Source of the DNA: JAMXLO01 sp963726125
GTDB lineage: Bacteria; Pseudomonadota; Alphaproteobacteria; Acetobacterales; Acetobacteraceae
Direction: 5' to 3'
NCBI GenBank assembly: GCA_963726125.1
Contig: CAVSBG010000016.1
Coordinates: 60,171 to 124,170 of the forward strand
Length of the DNA: 64,000 bases
This document shows positions 16,763-25,759 of the stretch, piece after piece. How positions within the stretch are numbered: the stretch's first letter is position 1; every line of letters starts with the position of its first letter. The notes under the pieces were generated by a model, which saw nothing but the letters and a program-made list of their open reading frames with translations, searched no databases and was not told where the DNA came from. The translations under genes and the position numbers were made by a program.

Positions 16763-17596
16763 TCAGCGCATCTTCCACACCGGCCGGCGCTTTTCACGAA
16801 ACGCGCGCGGACCTTCAGCACCGTCCTCGCTTTCCGCGACTTCCTGATCGAGATGGCGCGCGTAGGAAACCAGCGACGGTGGGAACGCGGCCGTCAACCG
16901 ATACAGCCGAACCGCGGCCTGCACCGCGAGCGGCGAGCTGTCGCAGATCATCTCAGCCATCTGCTCGCAGGTCTCCATCAGCTTCGCGCGCGGCACCACC
17001 TTGTTGACGATAGCCTGGGCGTAGCATTCCTGCGCAGTCAGCCTGCCGTTGCACAGGGTAAGATACGCGGCGGTGGTGCGCGGCAACGCCGCATAGAGAT
17101 TATGCGCGGACCCGAGGCGGCCAACCTTGGTGTGGGTGTCGCCAATCCACGCGTCGTCCGCCATGACGCGCAACTGGCATTGCAGCGCGAGCGACAGGCC
17201 AACGCCGACAGCAAGACCGTTCATTGCGGCGATCAGCGGCTTCTCCAGGTTCGCATCGCTCGGCTGGCCGCCACCGCCCCAGTGGAACAACGGATTGTTT
17301 GGATCCTCATGCGGCGTGCGCTTGCCCTCGGCCTGGAAGCGCGCCAGGAACTTCACGTCGCGCCCAGCGCAGAATGCATCACCTGTGCCGGTGACAATGC
17401 CGACATAGATGTTGGGATCAAGTCCAATGTCGCGCCAGCAGGACCGTAGTTCCGCGTAGGCGTAGCTGTGTAATGCGTTGCGGACTTCGGGGCGGTTGAT
17501 GGTGACGTAGGCGATGTGGCCTTTTTTCTCATAGATCAGGTGCTCGAGATTCTTCGGCGTCGAGGACGGATCGTAGGGCAATTCATAACTTGGCAT
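16763..17596 (-). CDS. Enoyl-CoA hydratase/isomerase family (crotonase) protein
   Basis: A 277-residue crotonase-fold enzyme acting on acyl-CoA thioesters. The oxyanion-hole segments are present: TGTGDAFCAGRDVKFLARF and MNGLAVGVGLSLALQCQLRV. The usual second active-site region reads THTKVGRLGSAHNLYAALPR; the two catalytic glutamates of canonical hydratases are not both obvious, so the reaction could be isomerisation, decarboxylation or another crotonase chemistry. The N-terminus is extended by about 20 residues. It is followed after 2 nt by the acyl-CoA synthetase gene, which suggests activation and then conversion of an organic acid. GGAGAA upstream supports the ATG at 17596. Confidence 0.9.
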   Translation of the reverse strand: MPSYELPYDPSSTPKNLEHLIYEKKGHIAYVTINRPEVRNALHSYAYAELRSCWRDIGLDPNIYVGIVTGTGDAFCAGRDVKFLARFQAEGKRTPHEDPNNPLFHWGGGGQPSDANLEKPLIAAMNGLAVGVGLSLALQCQLRVMADDAWIGDTHTKVGRLGSAHNLYAALPRTTAAYLTLCNGRLTAQECYAQAIVNKVVPRAKLMETCEQMAEMICDSSPLAVQAAVRLYRLTAAFPPSLVSYARHLDQEVAESEDGAEGPRAFREKRRPVWKMR

Positions 17597-17662
17597 TACG
17601 CTTCTCCTTTACTGCCATGCACTGCGTTTTGTGTCTGCCAGAGACTTGACATATCAATGTCG

Positions 17663-18433
17663 TCAGCCTTTATCCCATGTTGTATCGAGCGGCTCACGGG
17701 CGATGCTCACGCCCGCAGCCCTGCTCAGTCGAACGACATTGACGGTGCCTGCGAGATCTGGTGAACCGGAATAGTAGGCCGATACCGTGCCATCGCCGAC
17801 CGGCGTTGCGCGATCCCAATGGCCGAGCGCCACGTAGTCAGCACCGGTCGCCGCCAACGCTGCATCGCTGATGCGCCACGCTCTGTGCGATTGCGCGTCC
17901 CATTCATGGGGCGGCACGTAGTGGCCATGTGCCATCACGATGTGCCAACGCGCTGTTCGCGGACTTGGCGCGTCCAGTGGCTGCATATCGCTGTAGCCGT
18001 GCAGCGCTCGACCGCGGATTTCCAGGTCGTGTTCCGCGAACATGATCGCGTCCGAATGCGTAACGCCCAGCACGTGAACATGCTTCAGGTCGTCTAGCCC
18101 AGCGCGACGGAACAAGCACTCGGGCAGAATGGAATCGTGATTGCCGGGCAGTAGCACGACCGGCACGCGGGCATCGGACAGCACGTCCCTTGTGCGTTGC
18201 AGCATGGCTTGCGATACGCGGTGGTTGTCGAACGTGTCGCCGGCCAGCAACACGATATCGGCCGACAACGACTGTGCCTTTTGCAGCACGGCTTGCAATC
18301 CCAGCAACCCGTGATAGCAGCCCACGGCGCCATCATCGACGTGCAGGTCGGATGTATGCACCAGCACGACATCGCCGGTTGTGGTGGATTGGGTGGTCAC
18401 AGTCGATCCCAAAGCTTGCCTGATCCGCACCAT
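17663..18433 (-). CDS. Calcineurin-like metallophosphoesterase
   Basis: A 256-residue soluble phosphoesterase with the full set of metal-binding motifs in order: HTSDLHVDD, LLAGDTFDNH, LLPGNHDS, MAHGHY and LGHWDRA. These define the dinuclear-metal core shared by phosphodiesterases, phosphatases and SbcD-like nucleases. The short length and lack of a nuclease-specific cap argue against SbcD. ATG 18433 is preferred; a TTG at 18457 would add eight residues. The gene is divergent from the lactonase gene (68 bp between starts) and lies downstream of nothing obviously related. The substrate is unknown. Confidence 0.85.
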   Translation of the reverse strand: MVRIRQALGSTVTTQSTTTGDVVLVHTSDLHVDDGAVGCYHGLLGLQAVLQKAQSLSADIVLLAGDTFDNHRVSQAMLQRTRDVLSDARVPVVLLPGNHDSILPECLFRRAGLDDLKHVHVLGVTHSDAIMFAEHDLEIRGRALHGYSDMQPLDAPSPRTARWHIVMAHGHYVPPHEWDAQSHRAWRISDAALAATGADYVALGHWDRATPVGDGTVSAYYSGSPDLAGTVNVVRLSRAAGVSIAREPLDTTWDKG

Positions 18434-18500
18434 GCACGTTATGGATTGACTTATCAACTGCCGGCACTAATGTTGAGAGCACGCTCAAAGAGGGCCCACC

Positions 18501-19391
18501 GTGTTCGCCGCACCGCCAACAGTGCAAACCGAAATCTTCACGCGCTTACCGGACGAATATCGGGTCCGCGACAAAGAAAGCGCATGGACGCGTGCACGTG
18601 GCAGCGGCCCAATGCATTCGTTCCTGGAGGGCCCGTCATTCGACCGCGATGGCAATCTGTACTGCGTGGATCTCGCCCACGGACGCATCTTCCGCATTGC
18701 ACCGAACGGCGCATGGCAACTCTTCACCCACTATGAAGGCAAGCCGAACGGCCTGAAGATCCATCGCGACGGCCGCATCTTCGTCGCCGATGGGCAGCAC
18801 GGGATCATCTCGTTCGATCCCATCACCGCTCGCCGGACCACCATAGTTGGTGATCTAGCCGGCCCGAACGATCTGGTGTTCGCGGACAACGGTGATCTGT
18901 ACTTCACCGATCCGGAGGGCAGCCATCTCGGCAATCCGATTGGTCGCGTGCTGCGCTTGTGCGCCGATGGCCAGCTTGATGTGCTGATGCAGGGCCTGCC
19001 CTATCCCAACGGACTCGTCCTGTCGCCAACGCAGAACGAGCTGTTCGTCGCGCTGACGCATTCGCTGCAGGTGGTGCGGCTTGGCCTGCACGGCGCCCAT
19101 CGCTGGCGCGCGTTCATCCAACTTTCCGGCGGACTGTCCGGCCCGGACGGCATGGCGATGGACGAGCAGGGCAATCTCGCTGTTGTGCACGCCGGCTTCG
19201 GCACCGTCTGGCACTTCAACCCCTTGGGCGAACCGCTCGCGCGCATCCGCTCCTGCGCCGGCATCCGCACCACCAACATCGCGTATGGCGGCCCTGATCG
19301 GCGCACACTCTACATTACCAAATCCGAGCAAGGCACAATTCTGACGGCACGCATGGCAGTGCCGGGACGGACAATGTACTCGCATCTATGA
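18501..19391 (+). CDS. SMP-30/gluconolactonase/LRE-family lactonase
   Basis: A 296-residue six-bladed beta-propeller of the SMP-30 family, which hydrolyses sugar or related lactones with a bound divalent metal. Diagnostic segments include EGPSFDRDGNLYCVDLAHGR, DLAGPNDLVFADNGDLYFTD and GLPYPNGLVLSP. The start is GTG 18501. A substrate-binding protein for an ABC importer follows after 33 nt on the same strand, so lactone hydrolysis and uptake may be co-expressed. A weak promoter can be imagined at 18446-18473 (TTGACT, 16 bp, TAATGT), but the -10 is poor. Confidence 0.9.
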   Translation: MFAAPPTVQTEIFTRLPDEYRVRDKESAWTRARGSGPMHSFLEGPSFDRDGNLYCVDLAHGRIFRIAPNGAWQLFTHYEGKPNGLKIHRDGRIFVADGQHGIISFDPITARRTTIVGDLAGPNDLVFADNGDLYFTDPEGSHLGNPIGRVLRLCADGQLDVLMQGLPYPNGLVLSPTQNELFVALTHSLQVVRLGLHGAHRWRAFIQLSGGLSGPDGMAMDEQGNLAVVHAGFGTVWHFNPLGEPLARIRSCAGIRTTNIAYGGPDRRTLYITKSEQGTILTARMAVPGRTMYSHL

Positions 19392-19424
19392 CGTAACCAA
19401 GACTACCTGGGAGGAAACAAGGCA

Positions 19425-20591
19425 ATGGCCATCAGCTTAACCCGCCGCACCGCGGCGTCGATGCTTGCACTCGGTCCCGCCCTGCTTGGGCACAAGGTCC
19501 GTGCTGCCGAACCACCGAAGGACCCGCCGGTATTTCGTATCGGCGCGCTGCTCGGCCTGACCGACAAGGGGAACTGGAACGCCACGGTGATGCAACGCGG
19601 CATCATGATGGCGGTCGACGAGATCAACGCCAAAGGCGGCATCGACGGCATCAAGGTCGAGGCCGCGATCGAGGACCATCAAGGCGTGCCACGTGTCGGC
19701 GTCGATGCACTGGAACGGCTGCGCGCCCGCTATGACATCCAGGCCGTGCTGCTCTCCTACTCCACGGTCGCGCTCGCCACCGCGCCCATCTGTGAGCAGA
19801 ACAAGATCTTCATGCTGGACGGCGGTTCGGTATCCGAAGCACTGGTCGGCAAGTTCAGCTATCTGTTCCACAACCGCGCGGTCGCAACAGTGCTTGCACG
19901 CGCGGCATTGACGATCCCGAAGCAGCAGGGCTTCAAGAAGATGGCGGTGATGGCTGCCTCGACCGACGAGGGCCAAAGCCTGCTGCGTCTGTCACGCGCC
20001 GACTGGGAGGCCTACGGCGGCACCATCGTCGATGTCGAGCAGGCACTGGCGACCGCAAGCAACATCGACACGCAGATCGCCAAGCTGCGCACCAGCGAGG
20101 CGGACTTCCTGGCGATCTGGGAATTCTCCCCGGGTCCCGGCCTGGTGCTGAAGCGCGCGCGGGAGTTCGGCATGAAGCAGCCGATCATCGGTGTCGAATA
20201 CACCGCGGAGATCGGCAAGGTCGCCGGGCAATACTCCGACGGATTCCAAATTGCCTCGGACTACTTCAATTCAGATTCGGCCGAAGAATGGCCGAAGCGT
20301 TTCGCCACCAGCTACAAGGCCAAATACGGCGACAACCCCGAGGTATATGCCGCCAACTACTACGAAGGTATCTACATCGTCGCGGAGATGATCCGCCGCG
20401 CGCGCGCAGAAGGTGGCAACTACTTCACCGGCGAGCGCCTCGCCGCCGCATTGCGGGCGAAGCCCAGCATGCCCAGCGTCTATGGCGGCAACATAGTGTG
20501 GGAAGCCGACGGTTCCTGCCTGAAGCGCGTCGGCATCTTCGTCGTAAAGGACGGCAAACCACAGTTCCAGCACTACGCCGAACTCGCGTAG
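19425..20591 (+). CDS. ABC transporter substrate-binding protein (Peripla_BP_6 type)
   Basis: A 388-residue periplasmic binding protein of the branched-chain amino acid (LivJ-like) family. A leader with two arginines (LTRRTAASMLALG) ends near KVRAAEPP. The mature part shows the type I fold hallmarks: FRIGALLGLTDKGNW, then MMAVDEINAKGGIDGIKVE and LLSYSTVALATAPICEQNKI. GGGAGGAAAC lies before the ATG. It heads the operon with LivH-, LivM/G- and LivF-like genes. In catabolic loci such binding proteins often take up aromatic acids or amides, so leucine transport should not be assumed. Confidence 0.93.
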   Translation: MAISLTRRTAASMLALGPALLGHKVRAAEPPKDPPVFRIGALLGLTDKGNWNATVMQRGIMMAVDEINAKGGIDGIKVEAAIEDHQGVPRVGVDALERLRARYDIQAVLLSYSTVALATAPICEQNKIFMLDGGSVSEALVGKFSYLFHNRAVATVLARAALTIPKQQGFKKMAVMAASTDEGQSLLRLSRADWEAYGGTIVDVEQALATASNIDTQIAKLRTSEADFLAIWEFSPGPGLVLKRAREFGMKQPIIGVEYTAEIGKVAGQYSDGFQIASDYFNSDSAEEWPKRFATSYKAKYGDNPEVYAANYYEGIYIVAEMIRRARAEGGNYFTGERLAAALRAKPSMPSVYGGNIVWEADGSCLKRVGIFVVKDGKPQFQHYAELA

Positions 20592-20614
20592 GGCCGCCGA
20601 GCAATCGCATCCCG

Positions 20615-21484
20615 ATGGACCTCCTCGCACAACTGTTCGCCAACGGCCTGGGCAATGGCAGCTTCTACGCATTGCTCGGCCTGGGGTTCGGCCTGATCTT
20701 CGCGACCACGCGCATCGTGCACTTCGCCTATGGACCAGTCTATGCGATCAGCGCCTTCGCAGCCTGGTTCACGGCCGCGCAGTTGGGCGTGCCCCTCTTC
20801 CTCGCTGTCCTGATGGCCCCCGTGATCGGCGCGATCGCGGGCGCCGCCGTCTATTGGCTCGCCTACCGCCCGTTCGAGCGCCGAGGCATGGCCTCGCACA
20901 GCGTGCTGATCCTTTCCCTAGGGCTATCGATCATCCTTGAATGCCTGCTGACGTTAGCGTTCGGATCCAGCATCCACACCGTGCCCGACTTCAGCGCCAC
21001 CGTATTCATCATAGGCCCGGTCTTCCTCACCAGCCTCCAGATCAGCGAAACCATCGCACTGATCGTTGTCGCTGGCGCACTCCTGTTGTTCCTGCGACAG
21101 ACCCGTTACGGCAAGGCGATCCTCGCACTCAGCGACAGCCGCGACATGGCACGCATCGTCGGCATCGACACCGAGCGTGTCTCGCTGATCGTATTCGCGC
21201 TGGGATCAGCGATCGCCGCGGTCGCATCGGTGTTCACGATGCTCAACGAGGGCGCGACCCCGACGATGGGCTTCTATCCAGTGTTCGTCGCGTTCGTAGT
21301 GGCCGTCGTCGGTGGCCTCGGCTCCATCCCCGGCTCAATCGCCGGCGGCTATCTGGTCGGCCTGGTGGAAAGCCTCGGCCTTTGGAAAATCCCCACCGAG
21401 TGGCAGAACTCCATCGCCTTCGTCCTGCTGTTCGTGGTGCTCCTGGTCCGGCCGCAAGGCCTGTTCGCCGGCGCGCGGCGATAG
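20615..21484 (+). CDS. livH: Branched-chain amino acid-type ABC permease LivH
   Basis: A 289-residue inner-membrane permease with about eight helices. The N-terminus MDLLAQLFANGLGNGSFYAL and the segment GLIFATTRIVHFAYGPVYAI are typical of LivH. The C-terminal coupling region contains SRDMARIVGIDTERVSLIVF and the conserved VVGGLGSIPGSIAGGYLVGL. ATG 20615 is chosen because the family N-terminus begins there; the frame is open further upstream inside the binding-protein gene. The next permease starts 9 nt after the stop. Confidence 0.93.
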   Translation: MDLLAQLFANGLGNGSFYALLGLGFGLIFATTRIVHFAYGPVYAISAFAAWFTAAQLGVPLFLAVLMAPVIGAIAGAAVYWLAYRPFERRGMASHSVLILSLGLSIILECLLTLAFGSSIHTVPDFSATVFIIGPVFLTSLQISETIALIVVAGALLLFLRQTRYGKAILALSDSRDMARIVGIDTERVSLIVFALGSAIAAVASVFTMLNEGATPTMGFYPVFVAFVVAVVGGLGSIPGSIAGGYLVGLVESLGLWKIPTEWQNSIAFVLLFVVLLVRPQGLFAGARR

Positions 21485-21493
21485 CGCGTAGCG

Positions 21494-23182
21494 ATGGAAC
21501 TCGTCCTGCATATCTCGGTGATGGTGTGCATCTACGTCATCCTCGCCACCTCGTTCAACCTGCTCATAGGTTTCGCCGGCCTGTTCGCATTCGGACACGC
21601 CGTGTTCTACGCGCTCGGTGCCTACGCAACGGCACTCACGGCGATCCACTTCCATCTCCCCTTCCCGATCCCGCTGCTCATTTCGGTGGTAATCACCGGC
21701 CTCGTCGGCCTGGCGGTAGCACTGCCGTCGATGCGCGTTTCCGGCATCTATCTCGTCATCACCACACTCGCGCTGCAGGTGATCACGATCGACGTGCTGA
21801 TCAACTGGACCAGTCTCACCGGCGGACCGACCGGCATTTCCAATGTTCCGCCCGTCCATCTGTTCGGTGCGACGCTAGCGGGCGCCGCGGCGTTCCTGCC
21901 ACTCGCAATCGTAACCGCACTGATCTGCTTCCTCATCGCGCGCCACATCGGCAATTCGCCGTTCGGTCGCGCGCTGCGTGCGATGCGCGAAAACGAGAGC
22001 GCCGCCGCCTCGGTCGGCAAGAACATCCTCTACATGAAGGTCAGCATATTCGGCATCTCCGCCGCGCTGGCATCGGTCGCCGGCTCGCTGTTCGCCTACT
22101 ACCTGTCCTACGTCGGCGCCGACAGCTTCCAGGTATCGGAAACGGTGCTCATCCTGTCGATGGTCGTCGTCGGCGGCACCGGCAACCTGCTAGGCTCGGT
22201 GCTCGGCGCTGCAATTCTCGTGCTGCTGCCTGACCTTTTAGCGTTCGTCGATCTGCCAAGCGGCGTCGCCGGACAGCTTCGCCTGCTGATCTACGGCTGC
22301 ATGTTAGTCCTGTTCCTGGTGTTCCGTCCCGAGGGCCTGTTGCGAGAGCCCCGCCGCGGCGGACGTCGCGATGTCGCCATGGCCGCAACCGCCGCGCCAA
22401 CCGCAACCGCAACCGCACCGCCCTCCAACATGACCATGCTGGAAGGCACCGGCTTGCAGAAGCGCTTCGGCGGCATCACCGCGATCACCTCGCTCGACAT
22501 CAAGCTGACCAGTGGACGCATCACCGGCCTCGTCGGCCCGAATGGCGCAGGCAAGACCACGGCATTCAACGTGCTCACCGGGTTCCTGCAAGCCGACGAG
22601 GGCGAGATACGCTACAAAGGCGACCTGCTGCGCAACATGCGGCCACACGAGCTGGTGCGCGCCGGCATCGCCCGTTCCTTCCAGGACCTGCGTCTGTTCA
22701 CCGGCATGTCGGTACTGGAAAACGTTCTGGTCGCCTTGCCACGCCAAAGCGGCGACAAATTATTAAAGCTGTTCCTGCAGCCGTTCCGCGTGCGCCGCGA
22801 AGATGCCGCGAATGCGCGCAAGGCGATGGCCATACTGGAGTTCATCGGCCTGAAGGACCGCGCCTTCGATCTCGCCGACGACCTGTCCTATGCCGAGGAA
22901 AAGCTGCTCGTCGTCGCACGCCTGATCGCCACCGAGGCCGAAGTGCTGCTATTCGACGAACCACTGTCCGGCCTGGACACCACGGCGATGCAGAAGATCA
23001 TCGATCTGCTGCGTCGCCTGGCGCACGGCAACAAGGCGATCTGCATCATCGAGCACAATCTGGAAGCCATCCGCTCCGCCTGTGACCATCTCATCTACCT
23101 CGATGAGGGACGCGCACTGGCCGCAGGTGACCCGGAGGAACTGATGCGCGACCCTGACCTGGTGCGGCGGTACTTCCAATGA
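21494..23182 (+). CDS. LivM permease fused to LivG ATPase
   Basis: A 562-residue fusion. Residues 1 to about 300 are a LivM-type permease (HISVMVCIYVILATSFNLL, then NILYMKVSIFGISAALASVA). An Ala/Thr-rich linker (about 300-315, ATAAPTATATA) leads to a LivG-type ATPase: Walker A GPNGAGKTT near 348, signature region LSYAEEKLLVVARLIA, Walker B VLLFDEPLSGLD, and the switch histidine in CIIEHNL. The signature deviates from LSGGQ, as LivG proteins commonly do. Separate genes are more usual, but LivM-LivG fusions are known. livF overlaps the stop by 4 nt, so stoichiometry is probably fixed at translation. Confidence 0.93.
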   Translation: MELVLHISVMVCIYVILATSFNLLIGFAGLFAFGHAVFYALGAYATALTAIHFHLPFPIPLLISVVITGLVGLAVALPSMRVSGIYLVITTLALQVITIDVLINWTSLTGGPTGISNVPPVHLFGATLAGAAAFLPLAIVTALICFLIARHIGNSPFGRALRAMRENESAAASVGKNILYMKVSIFGISAALASVAGSLFAYYLSYVGADSFQVSETVLILSMVVVGGTGNLLGSVLGAAILVLLPDLLAFVDLPSGVAGQLRLLIYGCMLVLFLVFRPEGLLREPRRGGRRDVAMAATAAPTATATAPPSNMTMLEGTGLQKRFGGITAITSLDIKLTSGRITGLVGPNGAGKTTAFNVLTGFLQADEGEIRYKGDLLRNMRPHELVRAGIARSFQDLRLFTGMSVLENVLVALPRQSGDKLLKLFLQPFRVRREDAANARKAMAILEFIGLKDRAFDLADDLSYAEEKLLVVARLIATEAEVLLFDEPLSGLDTTAMQKIIDLLRRLAHGNKAICIIEHNLEAIRSACDHLIYLDEGRALAAGDPEELMRDPDLVRRYFQ

Positions 23183-23886
23183 CAGCGCTGCTGGCGGCCA
23201 ACGGCATCTCCGCCGGCTACGGCAAAAAAACAGTGGTGCACGCTGTGGATTTAGCGCTGCACCCGCGCGAGATCCTGGTCGTGCTCGGCCACAACGGCGC
23301 GGGGAAAACCACATTGTCGCGGACGATCTTCGGGCTGATCCGTGCCCGATCCGGCACGGTGACATTCGACGCTCGTGACATCACCGGTCGCAGCCCGTCG
23401 GACAACATCGCGGACGGGTTGGCATTGGTGCCGCAAGGCCACGGCATATTCCGAACTCTAAGCGTGCGGCAAAACCTGGAGCTCGGCGGCTTCTCGGTCG
23501 CCGAACGCGCGCTGCTGGCGGAACGAATGCAGCAGGTCTTCGCGCTGTTCCCCGTGCTTGCCGAACGCCAGCAGCAGATCGGCGGCACGCTAAGCGGTGG
23601 ACAGCAGCAGATGCTCGCCATCGGCATGGCACTGATGTCTGGCCCGCGCCTGCTCATCCTCGATGAACCATCCATCGGATTGGCACCCCTGCTGGTGGAA
23701 CGCGTGATGGCGAGCATTCGCGAGATCAACGCATCCTACGGCACCGCGATCCTGCTGGTGGAGCAGAACCTCAAGCACGCGCTTGCGATTGCGCAACGTG
23801 CTATTGTTCTGAACAGGGGCGCGAAGGTGTTCGACGGCGATCCGGGCGAACTGGCCGACGAACGCCGGTTGCTGGCAATGTTCTGA
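23179..23886 (+). CDS. livF: Branched-chain amino acid-type ABC ATPase LivF
   Basis: A 235-residue ATP-binding subunit. Visible motifs are Walker A GHNGAGKTT, the LivF-type Q-loop region GLALVPQGHGIFRTLSVRQN, signature LSGGQQQMLAIGMALM, Walker B LLILDEPSIGLAP and the switch histidine replaced by Gln in LLVEQNL, which is normal for LivF. It starts on an ATGA overlap with the LivM-LivG fusion. The CoA transferase gene begins 26 nt after the stop behind AGGAGG, so import and CoA chemistry appear to share a transcript. Confidence 0.94.
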   Translation: MTALLAANGISAGYGKKTVVHAVDLALHPREILVVLGHNGAGKTTLSRTIFGLIRARSGTVTFDARDITGRSPSDNIADGLALVPQGHGIFRTLSVRQNLELGGFSVAERALLAERMQQVFALFPVLAERQQQIGGTLSGGQQQMLAIGMALMSGPRLLILDEPSIGLAPLLVERVMASIREINASYGTAILLVEQNLKHALAIAQRAIVLNRGAKVFDGDPGELADERRLLAMF

Positions 23887-23912
23887 CGCGCGCGTCCCGG
23901 AGGAGGCTGAAC

Positions 23913-25047
23913 GTGGTCGATATTCTGGCTGGGTTACGAGTGGTCGAGGTTGGGCAGGTGCTCGCCGGACCTTATGCCGGTGCGATCTTCGCCGATCTGG
24001 GAGCGGAGGTGGTAAAGGTGGAGCGCGCTGAGGGCGGCGACGATGCGCGCAGCATGGGCCAGGCATTCCGCCACGGCGATGCGCTGACGTTCCACATCTA
24101 CAATCGCGGCAAGAAGTCGGTGGCCCTCGACCTGAACAGCACGGCGGGCCGCGAGGCGTTCGACGGACTGGTCGCGACCGCCGACATCATGCTGCACAAC
24201 CTGCGCCCCGGAGTGCCGGCGAAACTCGGCATCGACGGACCGACGCTCTGCGCGCGCTATCCTCGGCTGATCTACTGCGAGATTTCCGCGTTCGGGCATA
24301 TCGGCCCAATGGCGATGCGGCCAGGCTTCGAACCGTTGATCCAGGCGTATAGCGGTCTCTGCGCAATCAACGGCGGGCCAGACGATCCGCCGATGCGCGC
24401 GGGGCCGTCGGTGTGCGATCAGGGCACCGGCATGTGGCTGGTGATCGGCGCGCTCGCGATGCTGCAGCGACGCGCGCGCACCGGCGTCGGCGGTATTGTC
24501 AATGCCTCGCTGCTGGAGACCGCGCTGATGTGGTGCGGCCAGAAAGTGGACGCGCTGGTCAACACCGGCGACATGCCGCCGCGCCATCGCATGGGGCATC
24601 CAGGCCTGGTCCCCTACAAGTCGTTCGAAGCCTCGGACGGTCCGTTTATGATCTGCGCGGGCAACGATCGGCTGTTCGCCAAGCTGGCGGACGTCATGGA
24701 GCGGCCGGACTGGAGCAGTGATCCTCGCTTTACCGGCAATCGCGCGCGGCTGGTGAACAAGGATGCACTGGTGGCCGAGATGGCGCCAATCCTCCTGACC
24801 CAGAACTCGGCAACACTGGATCGCTGTGCTGCAAGTCGCCGGCGTGCCGGCGACACAGATCCACAGCATTCCTGAAGCATTGGCCCAGCCGCAAGTACAG
24901 GCATTGGGGATGGCCGTCCCGGTGCCGGGCGAGGACTTTTCCCTGACCGGCCTGCCGCTAAGCTTCGATGGCGCGCGCCCGACCTTTGCGCATGGGGCGC
25001 CTCGACTGGGACAGGACAACGCAGCGTACGGCGTGCCGGACGTCTAA
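23913..25047 (+). pseudogene. CaiB/BaiF (family III) CoA transferase, frameshifted
   Basis: A CoA transferase of about 377 residues once one frameshift is repaired. The first 300 residues are intact: GLRVVEVGQVLAGPYAGAIF, the conserved DLGAEVVKVER, NRGKKSVALDLN, and AGPSVCDQGTG, whose Asp matches the catalytic aspartate position of the family. Around 24808-24820 the frame is lost; after dropping one base the protein continues as WIAVLQVAGVPATQIHSIPE to a stop at 25047. Start is GTG 23913 after AGGAGG. The family moves CoA between acids, e.g. for carnitine, bile acids, oxalate or succinate. Damage may be real or a sequence error. Confidence 0.85.
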
Positions 25048-25107
25048 CATCGGCTCGATCGGATATGCTATGGCAACATCGCGACCGCACGACATGGAGA
25101 GCTGAAC

Positions 25108-25668
25108 GTGGGTGAGCCAAAGCCGCCACGACAGAACAGATCGATCAATTTCCGGCTGCACACCTTGGCGAGTTCGCTGTTCAAGGGTGCAACGCAGTAT
25201 TACGGCGCGCATTTCGGCATCGGCCTGCCGGAGATGCGGGTGCTGAGCAATCTCGGCAGCGAAGGTCCGCTGGCCGCGTATCAGATCGTTGCACTGACGG
25301 CGATGGACAAGGCATTGGTGAGCCGCGTGCTGACCACGCTACGACGGCGTGGCTATGTGGGGTCGTCCTCACCGAAGACCGATCCGCGGCGGCGAACGTG
25401 GCGGTTGAGCAAAGCGGGGCAGGAGCTGGTGGAGCAACTGCGGCCGGAATGGAAGCGCCGCGAGGCGATCATTCAGGCTGGCCTTTCCAAGGCGGAGCAG
25501 ACCATGTTGGTGGACCTGCTCGATCGCTTGCTCACAGCGTCGGAGAAATTGCGCGCAGACGAAGTTGAGCAGCTCGAAGCAGCGGAGCGCAAGGCTCCGG
25601 CGCGGACGCGGACGGCCAACGGGCGGAGTTATCGGCGTGCCGGCACGGAAGCAGCACGCGGTCTCTGA
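25108..25668 (+). CDS. MarR-family transcriptional regulator
   Basis: A 186-residue winged-helix regulator. The core (about 15-145) includes FGIGLPEMRVLSNLGSEG, the recognition region MDKALVSRVLTTLRRRGYV and the wing SSPKTDPRRRTWRLSKAGQE. A basic, low-complexity tail of about 35 residues (KAPARTRTANGRSYRR) follows and is not part of the usual fold. GTG 25108 follows GGAGAG. It sits 60 nt after the CoA transferase, so it may regulate the catabolic operon in response to a small aromatic or acyl-CoA ligand, as many MarR proteins do. Confidence 0.92.
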   Translation: MGEPKPPRQNRSINFRLHTLASSLFKGATQYYGAHFGIGLPEMRVLSNLGSEGPLAAYQIVALTAMDKALVSRVLTTLRRRGYVGSSSPKTDPRRRTWRLSKAGQELVEQLRPEWKRREAIIQAGLSKAEQTMLVDLLDRLLTASEKLRADEVEQLEAAERKAPARTRTANGRSYRRAGTEAARGL

Positions 25669-25684
25669 TGGCGGCAACAAAAAC

Positions 25685-25717
25685 GTGGATGGCAGGGTCA
25701 AGCCCTGCCATGACGTG
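25685..25717 (-). repeat. Short palindromic repeat, GTCATGGC family, copy 4
   Basis: The hairpin ATGGCAGGG-TCAAG-CCCTGCCAT lies 20 bp after the MarR stop, in reverse orientation relative to copy 1. The outer flank ACGTGG/CCACGT is shared with copy 1. The location between a gene end and a converging operon fits a transcript-end or mRNA-stabilising role, which is inference. Confidence 0.75.
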
Positions 25718-25759
25718 GTGCGACTGCCGGCATGACACGAGATCGGCGAAGCACCCCGA

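Noticed and set aside
18446..18473. Promoter TTGACT-16-TAATGT before the lactonase gene
   Set aside because: The -10 matches only three of six positions; kept as a remark, not as a feature.
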